64,000 nt of DNA, taken from assembly GCF_029917005.1 (NCBI RefSeq), contig NZ_CP123967.1, positions 2,480,001-2,544,000 on the forward strand. Direction: 5' to 3'. The DNA comes from Tessaracoccus lacteus. GTDB taxonomy: Bacteria > Actinomycetota > Actinomycetes > Propionibacteriales > Propionibacteriaceae. Below, piece by piece: positions 44,566 through 54,207 of the stretch; position 1 is the first letter of the stretch; the number at the start of each line of letters is the position of its first letter. The notes beneath the pieces are model-generated. The model searched no databases and was not told the DNA's origin. It saw nothing but the letters and a program-made list of their open reading frames with translations. The position numbers and the translations under genes were made by a program.

Positions 44566-45147
44566 TCAGGCGAGCGCAGCCTGCAGTTCCCGGATGATGG
44601 TCTCCACATCGGCCTGCGGGATGTCCGGGTCGGCGCCGACGTAGAAGGCCTCATCGCCGGCGACGAAATAGCAGCTGGGGTCGCTGGCCGACGCGTCGCA
44701 GAATGACGAGTCGTCGATCGGCTTCGCCTCGACGCCCAGCGCCGTGAGCAGATCGTCGAAGTTGTCGGTGCTGCCCATGGACATGACGTAGATCATGGGC
44801 GTCGACGCGTCGCCGCTGGTGCTGTAGTTGATGCCGGTGATCTCGTTGGCGAAGGCCGTGTAGTCGCCGATCGTCGCGGGCACCGTGTCGATGCTGAGTC
44901 CGGAGGCGGAGTCCTCGGTGTCGTCGGACGTGTCGTCCGCACTCTCGCTGGCGGCGTCGTCAGGGCCCTCGGCCGAGGGGCTCGCCTCAGCCGGTCCCGT
45001 GGCAGGGGAGGCATCCTGGCTGGGCGAGGCGGCGGAACTGCTCGTCAGGCCGGTGGCCGTCGGGGTGCCCGCCTCGTCGGCCGAGCCGCAGGCACCGAGC
45101 GTGAGAGCCACCGCCGCGACGACGGCGCGGATCGGCCTGTTCGTCAT
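44566..45147 (-). CDS. Lipoprotein of unknown function
   Basis: A 193-residue exported lipoprotein. A short charged N-terminus, hydrophobic core and lipobox LGAC (lipidated Cys20) are followed by about 75 residues of Ser/Ala/Pro/Asp-rich linker. A compact C-terminal domain of about 95 residues follows, with two cysteines that could form a disulfide ([17 protein letters not shown]). No family recognised. GAAAGGAC precedes the ATG. Expected at the outer face of the membrane. Confidence 0.8.
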   Translation of the reverse strand: MTNRPIRAVVAAVALTLGACGSADEAGTPTATGLTSSSAASPSQDASPATGPAEASPSAEGPDDAASESADDTSDDTEDSASGLSIDTVPATIGDYTAFANEITGINYSTSGDASTPMIYVMSMGSTDNFDDLLTALGVEAKPIDDSSFCDASASDPSCYFVAGDEAFYVGADPDIPQADVETIIRELQAALA

Positions 45148-45225
45148 GGTGCGTCCTTTCCAGGTCAGAAGGCTACCTGCTCCCGGTTCCTCTACCGCCC
45201 CGTCCCCCCTGGCACCCCTTCCGCA

Positions 45226-45322
45226 GACGCCAACGGTATGCACGGACGCCAACGATATTCGCGTGAATATCGTTGGCGTCCGTTAACTTCGTTGGCGTCT
45301 GGGAAATACTGTTGGCGTCCGC
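45226..45322. repeat. Inverted GACGCCAAC element with 19-bp perfect stem
   Basis: Five units of the motif GACGCCAAC followed by an AT-rich spacer are arranged two in one orientation and three in the other. The central pair forms a perfect 19-bp stem with a GCGT loop at 45242-45283 (arms around CCAACGATATTC). It appears to be a diverged member of the GACGCCA palindromic family seen at 31.4, 54.06 and 61.57 kb. Located downstream of DUF2207. Confidence 0.8.
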
Positions 45323-45351
45323 AGGGGCGGGGCGGCGGGCTGGGTGCAGCG

Positions 45352-47007
45352 TCAGCGGGAGATCAGCAGGCCCTGCACCGTCGTGATGAACTGCGCCAGC
45401 GACGACGGCAGGTCGCGCAGGTGCCAGGTGTCCGGCGCGTGATACCAGTCCAAGGCCGTCGGGTCGGGACTCTGGTCGGCGTCGAACTCGACGAGGGCCT
45501 CCAGCCATCGTCGTGTGCCGCCCAGCACGACGGCGTAGCCGAGCACGCGCGACGCCTCCTCGAGCTCCCGGTCGCGTGGCAGCTGCCGGGTCGGCACCGT
45601 CGCGAGCTGACCGGCCAGCGTGCGCAGCCCGGACAGCGCCGCGGTCCCCTTCGCCGTGCGGCGCGGCATCTGGTCGGCGAGCCAGAGCGTCGCGGCGCCC
45701 AGCCCCAACAGGACCAGCGCGAGCAGACCCAGGCTCGTGAAGGCGATCAGCAACGCGGCCGCCAACACCGCCACAGCCAGCGCGACGACGCCGATGCGGC
45801 GCCACGTCGATCTGGTCGAGTCGGGGCGCGACGCGAACCAGCCGCGGCGCACCACGTCGTCGTACAGGGCGTCGCGGACCTCCGGCAGCGCGCCGGACAC
45901 GGCGGCGGGCAGCTCGGACACCAGCGTGGACCCGCCGATCGGCGCCACGGCCTCCAGCATGCGGGTCTCGAAGGCGGCCGTCTCGTCCCCGCCAGTGCGG
46001 CGCTCGAGACGCCAGTCGGTGGCGCCGTGCGCCGTGCGCGGCAGCTCGACGATACGGAGATGTCCCCGCACCGCGAGGTCGATCAGGGTGGCGGTGATGT
46101 CGACGGGGTCGACGGTCTCGTCGGCCAAAGTCCCGACGTGTCCGGGCCGCACTCCCTCGACGGGCCGCAGCACGGCCTCCCCATCACCGACGGGAGTGAA
46201 CAGGGCGACGGGGCTGGAGGCTCCGTCGGCCTCGTCGAAGCCCGTGCGCCGGTAGAGCAGCACCAGCACTGCGCCTCCGACGACCGCCGCCGCCAGCGCC
46301 GCGAGGGTTTGACGCCAGCCCAGCGTGAACGCCCGGTCGAGGCTCCAGCGGTGGACGAGGTCTTCCGTCACCGCGACGTGGGTCGCCGGGTAGCCGACGG
46401 TGAGCACGACCTGCTCCCCCGCGACGCGCGCGCCGTCCTGGAACGTCGCGTCGGCGGAGTCGACGGTTCCCGCGCTGGTCAGCGCGCACTTGCCGACGCT
46501 GCCGACCGGGCCGGACTGGCAGTCGATCAGTTGCGCGACGGCCGGACCGGTCACGGTTCCCGTGACCGACCCGACACCGACGCTCAGCCCGCTCAGCACC
46601 GGCCAGGCGACGACCGTCAGGTCCCCGCTCGCGTCCCGGCTGGCGAAGGTGGCGCCGGCGACGGTGTAGCTCAGGGTGAGCGGGTCGGCCGTGTCTGAGG
46701 CGATACGCACCTCAATCCCGCCGGGGACGTGGGAGGTGGCGACCGTCGCAGCGTCAGGCTCGACGGCGACGTCGGTGATGACGAAGCGACGGGTGCCGTC
46801 GGAGTCGGACTCGGCGGATGTCGGCAGTACCTGGACGATCTCTCCAGGCGCCGCCGGGAACGTCAGCGTCTGCGTGACGGCCAAGGTCCCGTCGGCGGCG
46901 ACCGCAACGGTGTAGGTCGCCTCGTCGGCGACGACATCGGCGTACGCCGGGAGCGCCCAGACAACGGTCAGGAGCGTGGCCACGACCATCAGAGCCAGTC
47001 TGCGCAC
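45352..47007 (-). CDS. DUF2207 family membrane protein
   Basis: A 551-residue protein with a signal peptide (about 1-23), an extracellular beta-rich domain (about 24-235), and one helix near 245-265 (TLAALAAAVVGGAVLVLLYR). A cytoplasmic region includes DITATLIDLAVRGHLRIVE, and paired helices lie near 425-465. This layout is typical of DUF2207; function unknown. A GTG start follows AGGAG closely. It starts seven bases after ispF and is probably the last gene of the carD-ispD-ispF unit. Confidence 0.87.
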   Translation of the reverse strand: MRRLALMVVATLLTVVWALPAYADVVADEATYTVAVAADGTLAVTQTLTFPAAPGEIVQVLPTSAESDSDGTRRFVITDVAVEPDAATVATSHVPGGIEVRIASDTADPLTLSYTVAGATFASRDASGDLTVVAWPVLSGLSVGVGSVTGTVTGPAVAQLIDCQSGPVGSVGKCALTSAGTVDSADATFQDGARVAGEQVVLTVGYPATHVAVTEDLVHRWSLDRAFTLGWRQTLAALAAAVVGGAVLVLLYRRTGFDEADGASSPVALFTPVGDGEAVLRPVEGVRPGHVGTLADETVDPVDITATLIDLAVRGHLRIVELPRTAHGATDWRLERRTGGDETAAFETRMLEAVAPIGGSTLVSELPAAVSGALPEVRDALYDDVVRRGWFASRPDSTRSTWRRIGVVALAVAVLAAALLIAFTSLGLLALVLLGLGAATLWLADQMPRRTAKGTAALSGLRTLAGQLATVPTRQLPRDRELEEASRVLGYAVVLGGTRRWLEALVEFDADQSPDPTALDWYHAPDTWHLRDLPSSLAQFITTVQGLLISR

Positions 47008-47014
47008 GATGCTC

Positions 47015-47485
47015 CTAGACGGGTGTGACGGCGGCCACCGCCATCGCAGCGACGCCCTCGCCGCGGCCGGTCAGCCCGAGGCCGTCGGTGGTCGTGGCGC
47101 TGACGCTCACGGGGGCCCCCACAGCCCCGGACATCGCCGCCTCGGCTTCGCTCCGGCGCCCTGCCATGCGCGGCCGGTTGCCGATGATCTGCACCGACAC
47201 GTTGCCGATCTCGAACCCGGCCGCACGGACGCGCCGAGCCGTCTCGGCGAGGAAAGCGGCCCCGCTCGCGCCCGCCCACTCCGGCTCTGCAGTGCCGTAG
47301 TTGGAGCCCAGGTCACCGAGCCCTGCCGCGCTGAGCAGCGCGTCACAGGCGGCATGTGCGGCGACGTCCCCGTCGGAGTGTCCGGCGAGCCCCGCTGATT
47401 CGTCGGGGAAGTGCAGCCCCGCGACCCACATCTCGACGCCCGGTTCAAGCCGGTGGACGTCGGTGCCCATGCCGACCCTCATCAT
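47015..47485 (-). CDS. ispF: 2-C-methyl-D-erythritol 2,4-cyclodiphosphate synthase
   Basis: Fifth step of the MEP isoprenoid pathway; 156 residues, a zinc-dependent trimer. [12 protein letters not shown] supplies the metal Asp and His. [19 protein letters not shown] holds the next His. The C-terminal [20 protein letters not shown] is invariant. The ATG overlaps the ispD stop by ATGA. A second in-frame ATG follows immediately. Confidence 0.96.
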   Translation of the reverse strand: MMRVGMGTDVHRLEPGVEMWVAGLHFPDESAGLAGHSDGDVAAHAACDALLSAAGLGDLGSNYGTAEPEWAGASGAAFLAETARRVRAAGFEIGNVSVQIIGNRPRMAGRRSEAEAAMSGAVGAPVSVSATTTDGLGLTGRGEGVAAMAVAAVTPV

Positions 47486-48180
47486 GACTGCCGCCTCTGT
47501 TCCAGGATCGCCTGGGCAAGCACCAGGTCGATCGGTTCGGTGATCTTGAGCGCGTCGCGGTGCCCGGGCACCAGCGTGACGCTGAGGCCGGCGTATTCGC
47601 ACACGGCCGCGTCGTCGGTGACCTCGACGCCGTCACGCTCCACGAGGGCGTGCGCGTCGCGCAGCGTCTGCAGCCGCGCGGCCTGCGGGGTCTGCACCGC
47701 GCGCAGGTCAGCGCGATCGACGATCTCGTTCCCCTCGACGGTCACCCGACGAACCGAGTCGACGACGGGCATGACGGGGATGACGCAGTCGGCCCCGGCG
47801 CGGACCGCGGCGACGACGCCGCGTACCGTCTCGGCCGGCACCAGCGAGCGGGCGGCGTCGTGCACGAGCACGATCGCGTCCGCAGCGGCGCCCAGCGCGG
47901 CCAGTCCCCGCCGGACCGAGTCCTGGCGGATCCGGCCGCCGACGACGGTCGCGACGCGAGCCGGGGCGCCGCGCAGCGCCTCGGCGAACGCGTCGACCAT
48001 ACCTTCCGGGATCGTGACGACGATCTCGTCGATGCCGGCCTCGGCCAACGCATCGACGGCGCGACGCACCAGCGTCACGCCGTCGAGTTCAACGAGCGCC
48101 TTGGGGACGGCGGCGCCCAGCCGGGAACCAGAACCGGCCGCCACCACAACGGCGACGGCCGGCGCATCAGAAGATGTCAC
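47482..48180 (-). CDS. ispD: 2-C-methyl-D-erythritol 4-phosphate cytidylyltransferase
   Basis: Third step of the MEP pathway; 232 residues. The CTP-binding loop is [18 protein letters not shown], followed by [14 protein letters not shown] and [13 protein letters not shown]. The GTG start was chosen because it begins the conserved nucleotide-binding strand and lies 17 bases after carD; the frame upstream overlaps carD. Coupled to ispF by a four-base overlap. Confidence 0.95.
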   Translation of the reverse strand: MTSSDAPAVAVVVAAGSGSRLGAAVPKALVELDGVTLVRRAVDALAEAGIDEIVVTIPEGMVDAFAEALRGAPARVATVVGGRIRQDSVRRGLAALGAAADAIVLVHDAARSLVPAETVRGVVAAVRAGADCVIPVMPVVDSVRRVTVEGNEIVDRADLRAVQTPQAARLQTLRDAHALVERDGVEVTDDAAVCEYAGLSVTLVPGHRDALKITEPIDLVLAQAILEQRRQS

Positions 48181-48197
48181 GGATGTGTCTGGGATCT

Positions 48198-48683
48198 TCA
48201 GGAGGCGAGAACCTCGTCCAGCATGATCTCCGCCTTGTCCTCCTCGACGTGCTCGGCAAGCGCGAGCTCGGCGACCAGGATGGCGCGGGCCTTCGCCAGC
48301 ATCCGCTTCTCGCCGGCCGAGAGGCCCTTGTCGCGATCGCGGCGCCACAGATCGCGGACGACCTCGGAGACCTTGATGACATTGCCGGAGTGGAGCTTCT
48401 CCATGTTGGCCTTGAATCGACGCGACCAGTTGGCCGGCTCCTCGGTGTGCTCAGCGCGAAGGACGGAGAAGACTCTCTCCAGCCCGTCAGCGTCAACGAC
48501 GTCGCGAACACCCACGAGGTCGAGGTTGCAGGCCGGGACCTTGATCACAAGATCGTTCTGGCCGATTACTCGAAGAACGAGGAAGAGCTTGTCCTCACCC
48601 TTGATGGTCCGATTTTCGATGTCCTCGATGACCGCAGTACCGTGATTGGGGTAGACAACGGTCTCACCGATCGAAAAAGTCAT
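48198..48683 (-). CDS. carD: CarD/CdnL-family RNA polymerase-binding regulator
   Basis: A 161-residue global regulator that binds the RNA polymerase beta subunit and stabilises open complexes at rRNA and other promoters. The N-terminal Tudor-like domain opens [20 protein letters not shown]. The C-terminal helical domain includes [20 protein letters not shown] with the conserved Trp. AAAGGGG precedes the ATG, and a TAGAAT -10 box lies further upstream. First gene of the carD-ispD-ispF-DUF2207 cluster. Confidence 0.94.
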   Translation of the reverse strand: MTFSIGETVVYPNHGTAVIEDIENRTIKGEDKLFLVLRVIGQNDLVIKVPACNLDLVGVRDVVDADGLERVFSVLRAEHTEEPANWSRRFKANMEKLHSGNVIKVSEVVRDLWRRDRDKGLSAGEKRMLAKARAILVAELALAEHVEEDKAEIMLDEVLAS

Positions 48684-48842
48684 ACTAGAAGACCCCTTTC
48701 CACAGCCAATTCTAGCAGTCCGGACCGCCTCCGCCCAGAGTCGTTCGCTGGCAGCGCTGGCTTTGTGACGCGGTGCCGCACACCGTCACCCCGATCTGGC
48801 TAGGATGTGGCCACCCACGCCCCGCTTCCGGAGGTCCCTGAA

Positions 48843-49340
48843 ATGAGCAAGCCCCTGAGCCGTCTGACGGCTCTCGTCGCGTCCGCAGCGCTCGCCGTTT
48901 CGCTGAGCGCCTGCACGGCAAGCGGCTGGCAGGAGGAGGCGCCGCCCGCGGCGGGCGCGCAGACCGACGTCGGCGGCCTCAAGCTCCGCAACTTCATGAT
49001 CGTCTCCGACGAGGCCGGCGACGCGATCGTCGCCGGCGGCATCACCTCGCGAGACGAGGCCGCCGAGGTGGTCGGCATCAGCGTCGCCCCGCAGGCCGAG
49101 GACGGCTCGTTCGGGACCGCGCAGACCATCGCCTACACCGCGGACCTGGCCAAGGGCGCGACCGTCACGCTGGACGGCGCCGATACGATGTTCTCCGATC
49201 CGGCGCTCATCCTCGGCCGCAACGCCACCATCACCGTCGCTTTCGCCGACGGGCAGAGCGCTGCCGTCGAGGCCCCCGTCTACTCCTCGGAGCACCCGGA
49301 CTTCGCCGAGGAATGGTCGGCGGCCCAGGGCGCCGCCTGA
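48843..49340 (+). CDS. Lipoprotein of unknown function
   Basis: A 165-residue lipoprotein with lipobox LSAC (Cys24). The mature part resembles a small Ig-like beta-sandwich (LRNFMIVSDEAGDAIVAGGI, ALILGRNATITVAFADG), similar to the copper-chaperone-like PCu(A)C/LpqE type, though the usual metal ligands are not obvious. GGAGG stands eight bases before the ATG; TAGGAT and a possible -35 lie upstream. It is convergent with regX3 (4-base gap). Confidence 0.8.
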   Translation: MSKPLSRLTALVASAALAVSLSACTASGWQEEAPPAAGAQTDVGGLKLRNFMIVSDEAGDAIVAGGITSRDEAAEVVGISVAPQAEDGSFGTAQTIAYTADLAKGATVTLDGADTMFSDPALILGRNATITVAFADGQSAAVEAPVYSSEHPDFAEEWSAAQGAA

Positions 49341-49344
49341 CCCC

Positions 49345-50025
49345 TCAGGCCTCGAACTTGTAGCCGAGCCCGCGGACCGTCACGAGCCGTCGCGGCTCGG
49401 CCGGATCCTGCTCGACCTTCGCACGCAGCCGCTTGACGTGGACGTCGAGGGTCTTGGTGTCGCCCACATAGTTGCTGCCCCAGATCCGGTCGATGAGCTG
49501 CCCCCGCGTCATGACCCTGCCCGCGTTGCGCAGCAGCAGCTCCAGCAGCTCGAACTCACGCAGGGCGAGGTGCACGTCGTTGCCGTCCACCACGACCTGG
49601 TGACGCTCCACGTCGAGGCGGACACCGCCGACCTCCACTACATCGGGCAGCAGCACAGCCTGCTCCTGGCCGCGCCGCAGGACGGCCCTGATGCGGGCCA
49701 CCAGCTCCCGATGGCTGAACGGCTTGGTGACGTAGTCGTCGGCACCGATCTCCAGCCCGACGACCTTGTCGACCTCCGCGTCGCGGGCGGTCACCATCAC
49801 GATGGGCACGCCGCTGCGGGCACGCAGCTGACGACACACCTCAAGCCCGGAGATGCCCGGCATCATGAGGTCGAGCAGCACGAGGTCGGCGCCCTGGGCG
49901 TCGAACAACGCGATCCCCTGGGTGCCGTCCGAGGCTGTGACGACCTCGAAGCCCTCCTTGCCGAGCATGAAGCTCAACGCCTCGCGGTAGGACTCCTCGT
50001 CCTCGATGATCAGGATCCGGGCCAT
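49345..50025 (-). CDS. regX3: Phosphate-responsive response regulator RegX3/PhoP type
   Basis: A 226-residue OmpR-family regulator. The receiver domain has acidic EDEE, phospho-acceptor Asp52 in LVLLDLMMPG, and VTKPFSHRELVARI. The C-terminal winged helix contains LREFELLELLLRNAGRVMTR and the recognition region TLDVHVKRLRAKVE. Its ATG overlaps the senX3 stop by one base (TGATG). It is expected to bind the GTTCAC direct repeats upstream of senX3/phoU. Confidence 0.93.
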   Translation of the reverse strand: MARILIIEDEESYREALSFMLGKEGFEVVTASDGTQGIALFDAQGADLVLLDLMMPGISGLEVCRQLRARSGVPIVMVTARDAEVDKVVGLEIGADDYVTKPFSHRELVARIRAVLRRGQEQAVLLPDVVEVGGVRLDVERHQVVVDGNDVHLALREFELLELLLRNAGRVMTRGQLIDRIWGSNYVGDTKTLDVHVKRLRAKVEQDPAEPRRLVTVRGLGYKFEA

Positions 50026-51206
50026 CAGCTGCCCTCCATTTCCAGTTCTCGGTAGTGCGGGTCGGCGCGGTTCAGCGGCAGCCGCAGCGTGAAGGTCGAC
50101 CCATGTCCCGGGCGTGACCATACGCGAACGCTGCCGCCGTGCGCCCGCGCGATGTGCTTGACGATGGACAGGCCGAGCCCGGTGCCGCCCGTCTCGCGGG
50201 AGCGCCCGTAATCGACGCGGTAGAACCGCTCGAAGATCCGGTCCTGGTCCTCGGGGCGGATGCCGATGCCGTTGTCGGAGACCTTGATGTCCGCCCAGCT
50301 CTGCCCGTCCTCGAACATCTCCACGAGGCTCACGGCGACGCGCGCGCGTTGGTCGGAGTAGTTGATGGCGTTGACGGTCAGGTTGGTGACGGCGTCGACG
50401 AGCTGCCAGCGGTCGCCGTTGACCGCCAGGTGGGCCGTGCGGGCCACGGTCAGCGTCACGTGGCGGGCTGCGGCCTTCTCCCGCGACCGTGAGACGGCCT
50501 CGTCGACGACGTCCCAGAGATCCACGACCTCGCGAGTCAGCATGGGGTCCTCGGTCTGCAGGCGGGACAGGTCGATGATCTGGTTGGTGAGCTCGGCCAG
50601 CCGCGCGGTCTCCCGTTGCAGCCTGCCGGCGAACCTCTCGACGGCCTCCGGGTCGTCGCGGGCGGCCTCCACAGCCTCGGCCAGCACGCTGATCGCGCCG
50701 ATCGGGGTCTTCAGTTCGTGGGAGATGTTCGCGACGAAGTCCCGGCGGGCCGCCTCGATGCGGCGCAGCGTCGACTCGTCGACGGCGATCACGAGCACCT
50801 TGTCATCGCTCAGCCGGACCACGTTGACTGACAGTTCGAGCTTCTCCTCGCCGGGCTGCCGCTCACGCAGCACGACCCCGCTGAACGGATGCCCGTCCTC
50901 GCGGACGCTGCGGACCCGCTCCAGCAACGCCGGGAATCCGACGCGCGTGCCTCGGGCCAGCGTCATGGCCTCTCCGACGTCGTTGACGACGAGGACCTCG
51001 TCGTCGGCCCCGACGAGCAGTGCCCCGTTGCGGATGGCGGTCAACGCCTCCCGCAGCTCAGGCGAGACCCGGTCGGCGTTCCGCTGTGCCTCGAGCTGCC
51101 GCCACGCCTCACGTCCCCGGTGGATCAGGTAGGCGAACAGGCAGCACAGGAGGGCGAGTCCGGCCCCGATGAGACCGGCAAACGCTGGATGCATGGCTGC
51201 CATCAT
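50025..51206 (-). CDS. senX3: Phosphate sensor histidine kinase SenX3/PhoR type
   Basis: A 393-residue membrane kinase. One or two N-terminal helices (AFAGLIGAGLALLCCLFAYL) precede a PAS-like domain (about 55-145). The phospho-acceptor His163 is in ANISHELKTPIGA. The ATPase domain has NAINYSD, DNGIGI and GGTGLGLSIVKHIARAHGG. Three in-frame ATGs cluster at the start; the most upstream is given. Partner of RegX3. Confidence 0.92.
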   Translation of the reverse strand: MMAAMHPAFAGLIGAGLALLCCLFAYLIHRGREAWRQLEAQRNADRVSPELREALTAIRNGALLVGADDEVLVVNDVGEAMTLARGTRVGFPALLERVRSVREDGHPFSGVVLRERQPGEEKLELSVNVVRLSDDKVLVIAVDESTLRRIEAARRDFVANISHELKTPIGAISVLAEAVEAARDDPEAVERFAGRLQRETARLAELTNQIIDLSRLQTEDPMLTREVVDLWDVVDEAVSRSREKAAARHVTLTVARTAHLAVNGDRWQLVDAVTNLTVNAINYSDQRARVAVSLVEMFEDGQSWADIKVSDNGIGIRPEDQDRIFERFYRVDYGRSRETGGTGLGLSIVKHIARAHGGSVRVWSRPGHGSTFTLRLPLNRADPHYRELEMEGS

Positions 51207-51268
51207 ACGGTGATCCGGCGGCCCCGGCCTGAGCGTGATTCCCGACGGGTGGGACGCCTCCGGCGAGG

Positions 51269-51322
51269 TTTCACGCGTCGTTCACCTGTGGTTCACGCCA
51301 TGAAGACCCCCGTTCATCTGCC
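51269..51322. promoter_or_regulatory. PHO box between senX3 and phoU
   Basis: Three direct repeats of exactly 11 bases, TTTCACGCGTC, GTTCACCTGTG and GTTCACGCCAT, run from 51269 to 51301, with a further GTTCATCTGCC at 51312. Eleven-base GTTCAC repeats are the known binding units of actinobacterial PhoP/RegX3. The position allows control of both divergent promoters. Confidence 0.8.
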
Positions 51323-51394
51323 TGGTCTAGCCTCGGTGCCGATCGTCGCGCCCGGCTAGACTCGGCGCCACCCACAAGGAGGAGCGACAGCACC

Positions 51395-52060
51395 ATGCGC
51401 ACCAGCTACCACGAGGAGCTCGATTCGATCATCGACCGCCTCGTCCACATGGCCGAGCTCGCGGAGGCAGCCATCAAGACGGCGTCCGAGGCGCTGCTGA
51501 CAGCCGACCTGACCAAGGCCGAGACCGTCATCACGAACGACGCTGAGCTGGACCGGCTCCACGAGGAGATGGAGTACAAGTGCCTCTCCCTCCTCGCGCT
51601 GCAGGCTCCTGTCGCCGGCGAGCTGCGCATCATCGTCTCCGCGATCCGCGTCGTCTTCGAACTGGCACGCATGGGCGACCTGGCTGCGCACGTCGCGAAG
51701 ATCGCCCGACTGCGCTATCCGGCGCACGCCGTCCCGCCGCAGTTCCAGGCGAGCTTCGCCGAGATGGCTGACATCGCCATCGAGGTCATCGACGTGGCCA
51801 GGCTCTCGCTGCACGACCGCGACGCGAACCAGGCCAAACGGCTGGTCGAGATCGACGAGCGGATGGATGATCTCCGCGCCGACCAGTTCACCACCATGCT
51901 GGCGGAGGACTCGGACATCAGCATCGAAGGTGCCGTGGATGTGGCTCTGCTCGGCCGCTACTTCGAGCGCTACGCCGACCACGCGGTCGCCGTCGGTCGC
52001 CGCGTCATCTACATCATCACCGGCCAGGTCCCGGAAGGCGAGGACTGGCCCAACGCCTGA
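51395..52060 (+). CDS. phoU: Phosphate-signalling protein PhoU
   Basis: A 221-residue two-repeat helical bundle that links the Pst phosphate importer to the sensor kinase and dampens phosphate-starvation signalling. Both PhoU repeats are present, with E-x-x-x-D metal-binding patterns (DAELDRLHEEMEY and DERMDDLRADQF) and the MGDLAAHVAKIAR and FERYADHAVAVGRR helices. AAGGAGG precedes the ATG by 12 bases. No pst genes lie in the window. Confidence 0.94.
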   Translation: MRTSYHEELDSIIDRLVHMAELAEAAIKTASEALLTADLTKAETVITNDAELDRLHEEMEYKCLSLLALQAPVAGELRIIVSAIRVVFELARMGDLAAHVAKIARLRYPAHAVPPQFQASFAEMADIAIEVIDVARLSLHDRDANQAKRLVEIDERMDDLRADQFTTMLAEDSDISIEGAVDVALLGRYFERYADHAVAVGRRVIYIITGQVPEGEDWPNA

Positions 52061-52088
52061 CCGTGGGCCCCGCCCCGGGCCCAGGGTC

Positions 52089-52131
52089 CGACCCGGCGAC
52101 GACCACGCTCCGATTGGTCGTCGCCGGGTCG
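52089..52131 (+). terminator. phoU terminator
   Basis: A perfect 17-bp stem (arm CGACCCGGCGACGACCA) with a nine-base loop starts 29 bases after the phoU stop. GTATTGTC follows. Confidence 0.8.
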
Positions 52132-52174
52132 CGTCGTATTGTCGGCACGGTCGTCTTCCCCAGGAGGTGCAGAA

Positions 52175-53221
52175 ATGCCCCTGCAGCGCGTCGCGCTCGC
52201 AACCGTCGCCGCTGTCGCCGTGGCCCTGACCGCATGCGCCCCGGCCGGGCTCACGACCGTCGCGGGCGACGCGGCCCAGGGCTCGGGTTCCAGCCCCGTC
52301 GCCTCGTCCACCGCCTCGCCATCCATGCCGGCCACCACGCGGTCGACGACCCCGACCTCGGCCCCGCCGACCTCGCCGCTGCCGACGAGTGCGTCGCCCC
52401 ACAGCCCGGCCGGCCCGACGCAGCCGGCAACCGCCACACCAGGCACGCCCACCGCCGATGCCCCCTCAGCGAAGGTGACCGATCCCCCGGCGGACCTGAC
52501 CCTGCTCAGGCCCGGCACGAACCACAGTTGGGCCGCCGACAAGGCCGGCTATGTCTACCCGGCCAGCACCGTCAACGCCTGGCTGACCGGCAGGAAGCGG
52601 CGCCCCGACAAGAAGATCGTCTTCCTGACCTTCGACGACGGCCCCAATCCGCAGACGAGCCACGTCATCCTCGATGCTCTGAAGAAGGGCGGCGTCCACG
52701 CGACCTTCTTCGTCGTGGGTTCCCAGATCGGCTCGGCGCCCGACGTGCTCTCCCGGCAGATCGCGGAGGGGCACTCGGTCAGCCCGCACAGCTGGTCGCA
52801 CGACTACTCGCTGTTGTATCCCGGACGTCGGGGCAACACAGAGACGATCACGCAGGAGTGTGACCGGACGGTGGCGCGCATCCGAGAGGTGCTCGGCGAG
52901 GACTACACGCCGCAGTCGTGGCGCTACCCCGGCGGCCACATGTCCTGGACCGGGCTGAAGGGCGCGGACCGGGCGCTCGCCCAGCGCGGCATCACGTGGA
53001 TCGACTGGAACTCGGACACCCGCGACAGCGCGCCCACCTCGGAACGCCCGAAGACGGTCAAGCAGACCGTGAAGAACGCCACGATCCAGGTCCGCGAGGG
53101 CTATCACGTGATCGTCGTGCTCGGTCACGACACACATGAGAAGAAACTGACGTCCGAGTCCGTCGGCGCGATGATCACGGCGTTCAAGCGCGCCGGCTAC
53201 TCCTTCGGCACCATCTCCTGA
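52175..53221 (+). CDS. Lipid-anchored polysaccharide deacetylase (NodB domain)
   Basis: A 348-residue cell-surface enzyme expected to remove N-acetyl groups from peptidoglycan or another glycan. Lipobox LTAC (Cys21) is followed by a Ser/Thr/Pro-rich stalk to about residue 105. The CE4 catalytic domain then shows LTFDDGPNP (Asp154, Asp155), SPHSWSHDY (His205, His209), WRYPGG and VVLGHDTHEK. All five CE4 motifs are intact. AGGAGG lies seven bases before the ATG. Confidence 0.92.
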   Translation: MPLQRVALATVAAVAVALTACAPAGLTTVAGDAAQGSGSSPVASSTASPSMPATTRSTTPTSAPPTSPLPTSASPHSPAGPTQPATATPGTPTADAPSAKVTDPPADLTLLRPGTNHSWAADKAGYVYPASTVNAWLTGRKRRPDKKIVFLTFDDGPNPQTSHVILDALKKGGVHATFFVVGSQIGSAPDVLSRQIAEGHSVSPHSWSHDYSLLYPGRRGNTETITQECDRTVARIREVLGEDYTPQSWRYPGGHMSWTGLKGADRALAQRGITWIDWNSDTRDSAPTSERPKTVKQTVKNATIQVREGYHVIVVLGHDTHEKKLTSESVGAMITAFKRAGYSFGTIS

Positions 53222-53296
53222 CACCGCGCGCACCCGCGGCGCATCGAACCCATGCCGCCCCGGGAGCGCTCCGGTGCCCGTTGTAGGGTTGGGGCC

Positions 53297-54049
53297 ATGA
53301 CCGCGAAGTTGATCCTGCTCCGCCATGGCGAGAGCGAGTGGAATGCCAAGAATCTCTTCACCGGTTGGGTGGACGTCGACATCAACGAGAAGGGCATCGC
53401 GGAAGGCAAGAACGCCGCGAAGCTGCTGAAGTCGGAGGGCCTGCTCCCCGACATCCTGCACACCTCGCTGCTGCGTCGCGCCATCCACACCGCGTATCTC
53501 GCGCTCGACGGCTGTGACCGACACTGGATCCCTGTCAAGCGCAACTGGCGCCTGAACGAGCGCCACTACGGCGCGCTGCAGGGCAAGGACAAGGCCCAGA
53601 CGCTGGAGACCTACGGCGAGGAGCAGTTCATGCTCTGGCGCCGCAGCTACGACACCCCGCCGCCGCTGATCGACATCGACGACGAGTACTCGCAGTTCCA
53701 CGATGCCCGCTACGCCGACATCCCCGAGGCCGAGCGCCCCCGTACCGAGTGCCTGAAGGATGTCGTCGCCCGCCTGCTGCCCTACTGGGAGGCGCACATC
53801 GTCCCCGACCTGGCCGAAGGCAAGACCGTGCTCGTCACGGCGCACGGCAACTCGCTGCGCGCTCTCGTCAAGCACCTCGATGGCATCTCGGACGAGGACA
53901 TCGCCGGCCTGAACATCCCGACCGGCATCCCGCTGTTCTACGAGCTGGACGAGAACTTCAAGCCCGTCACGCCTGGCGGCCGCTACCTCGACCCTGAGGC
54001 CGCGAAGGCGTCCATCGAGGCCGTGAAGAACCAGGGCAAGAAGAAGTAG
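53297..54049 (+). CDS. gpmA: 2,3-bisphosphoglycerate-dependent phosphoglycerate mutase
   Basis: Interconverts 3- and 2-phosphoglycerate in glycolysis and gluconeogenesis; 250 residues. The phosphorylated histidine is His10 in [33 protein letters not shown] and [14 protein letters not shown] complete the site. TAGGGT lies seven bases before the ATG and no ribosome binding site is seen (leaderless). gpm genes also neighbour senX3-regX3 in mycobacteria. Confidence 0.96.
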   Translation: MTAKLILLRHGESEWNAKNLFTGWVDVDINEKGIAEGKNAAKLLKSEGLLPDILHTSLLRRAIHTAYLALDGCDRHWIPVKRNWRLNERHYGALQGKDKAQTLETYGEEQFMLWRRSYDTPPPLIDIDDEYSQFHDARYADIPEAERPRTECLKDVVARLLPYWEAHIVPDLAEGKTVLVTAHGNSLRALVKHLDGISDEDIAGLNIPTGIPLFYELDENFKPVTPGGRYLDPEAAKASIEAVKNQGKKK

Positions 54050-54054
54050 TCGCC

Positions 54055-54174
54055 ACACGCCACCCTTACCGGCAGACGCCACCCTTCGTCGCATATGCCA
54101 CCGCCCAGGCGGTGGCATCGGTCGACAGGGGTGGCGTCCGTCGTTAGGGCTGGTGTCTGGCGGGAGGGGTGGCG
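54055..54174. repeat. Nested palindromic GACGCCACC element
   Basis: Two left units (ACGCCACCCTTACC, GACGCCACCCTTCGTC), a central palindrome ATGCCACCGCC-CA-GGCGGTGGCAT, and right units GGGGTGGCGTC and degenerate copies. Same family as the elements at 31.43 and 61.57 kb. It lies directly after the gpmA stop. Confidence 0.8.
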
Positions 54175-54207
54175 GGGGTCAGGGGGAAGGGGCCTAGAGT
54201 GAGGGCC

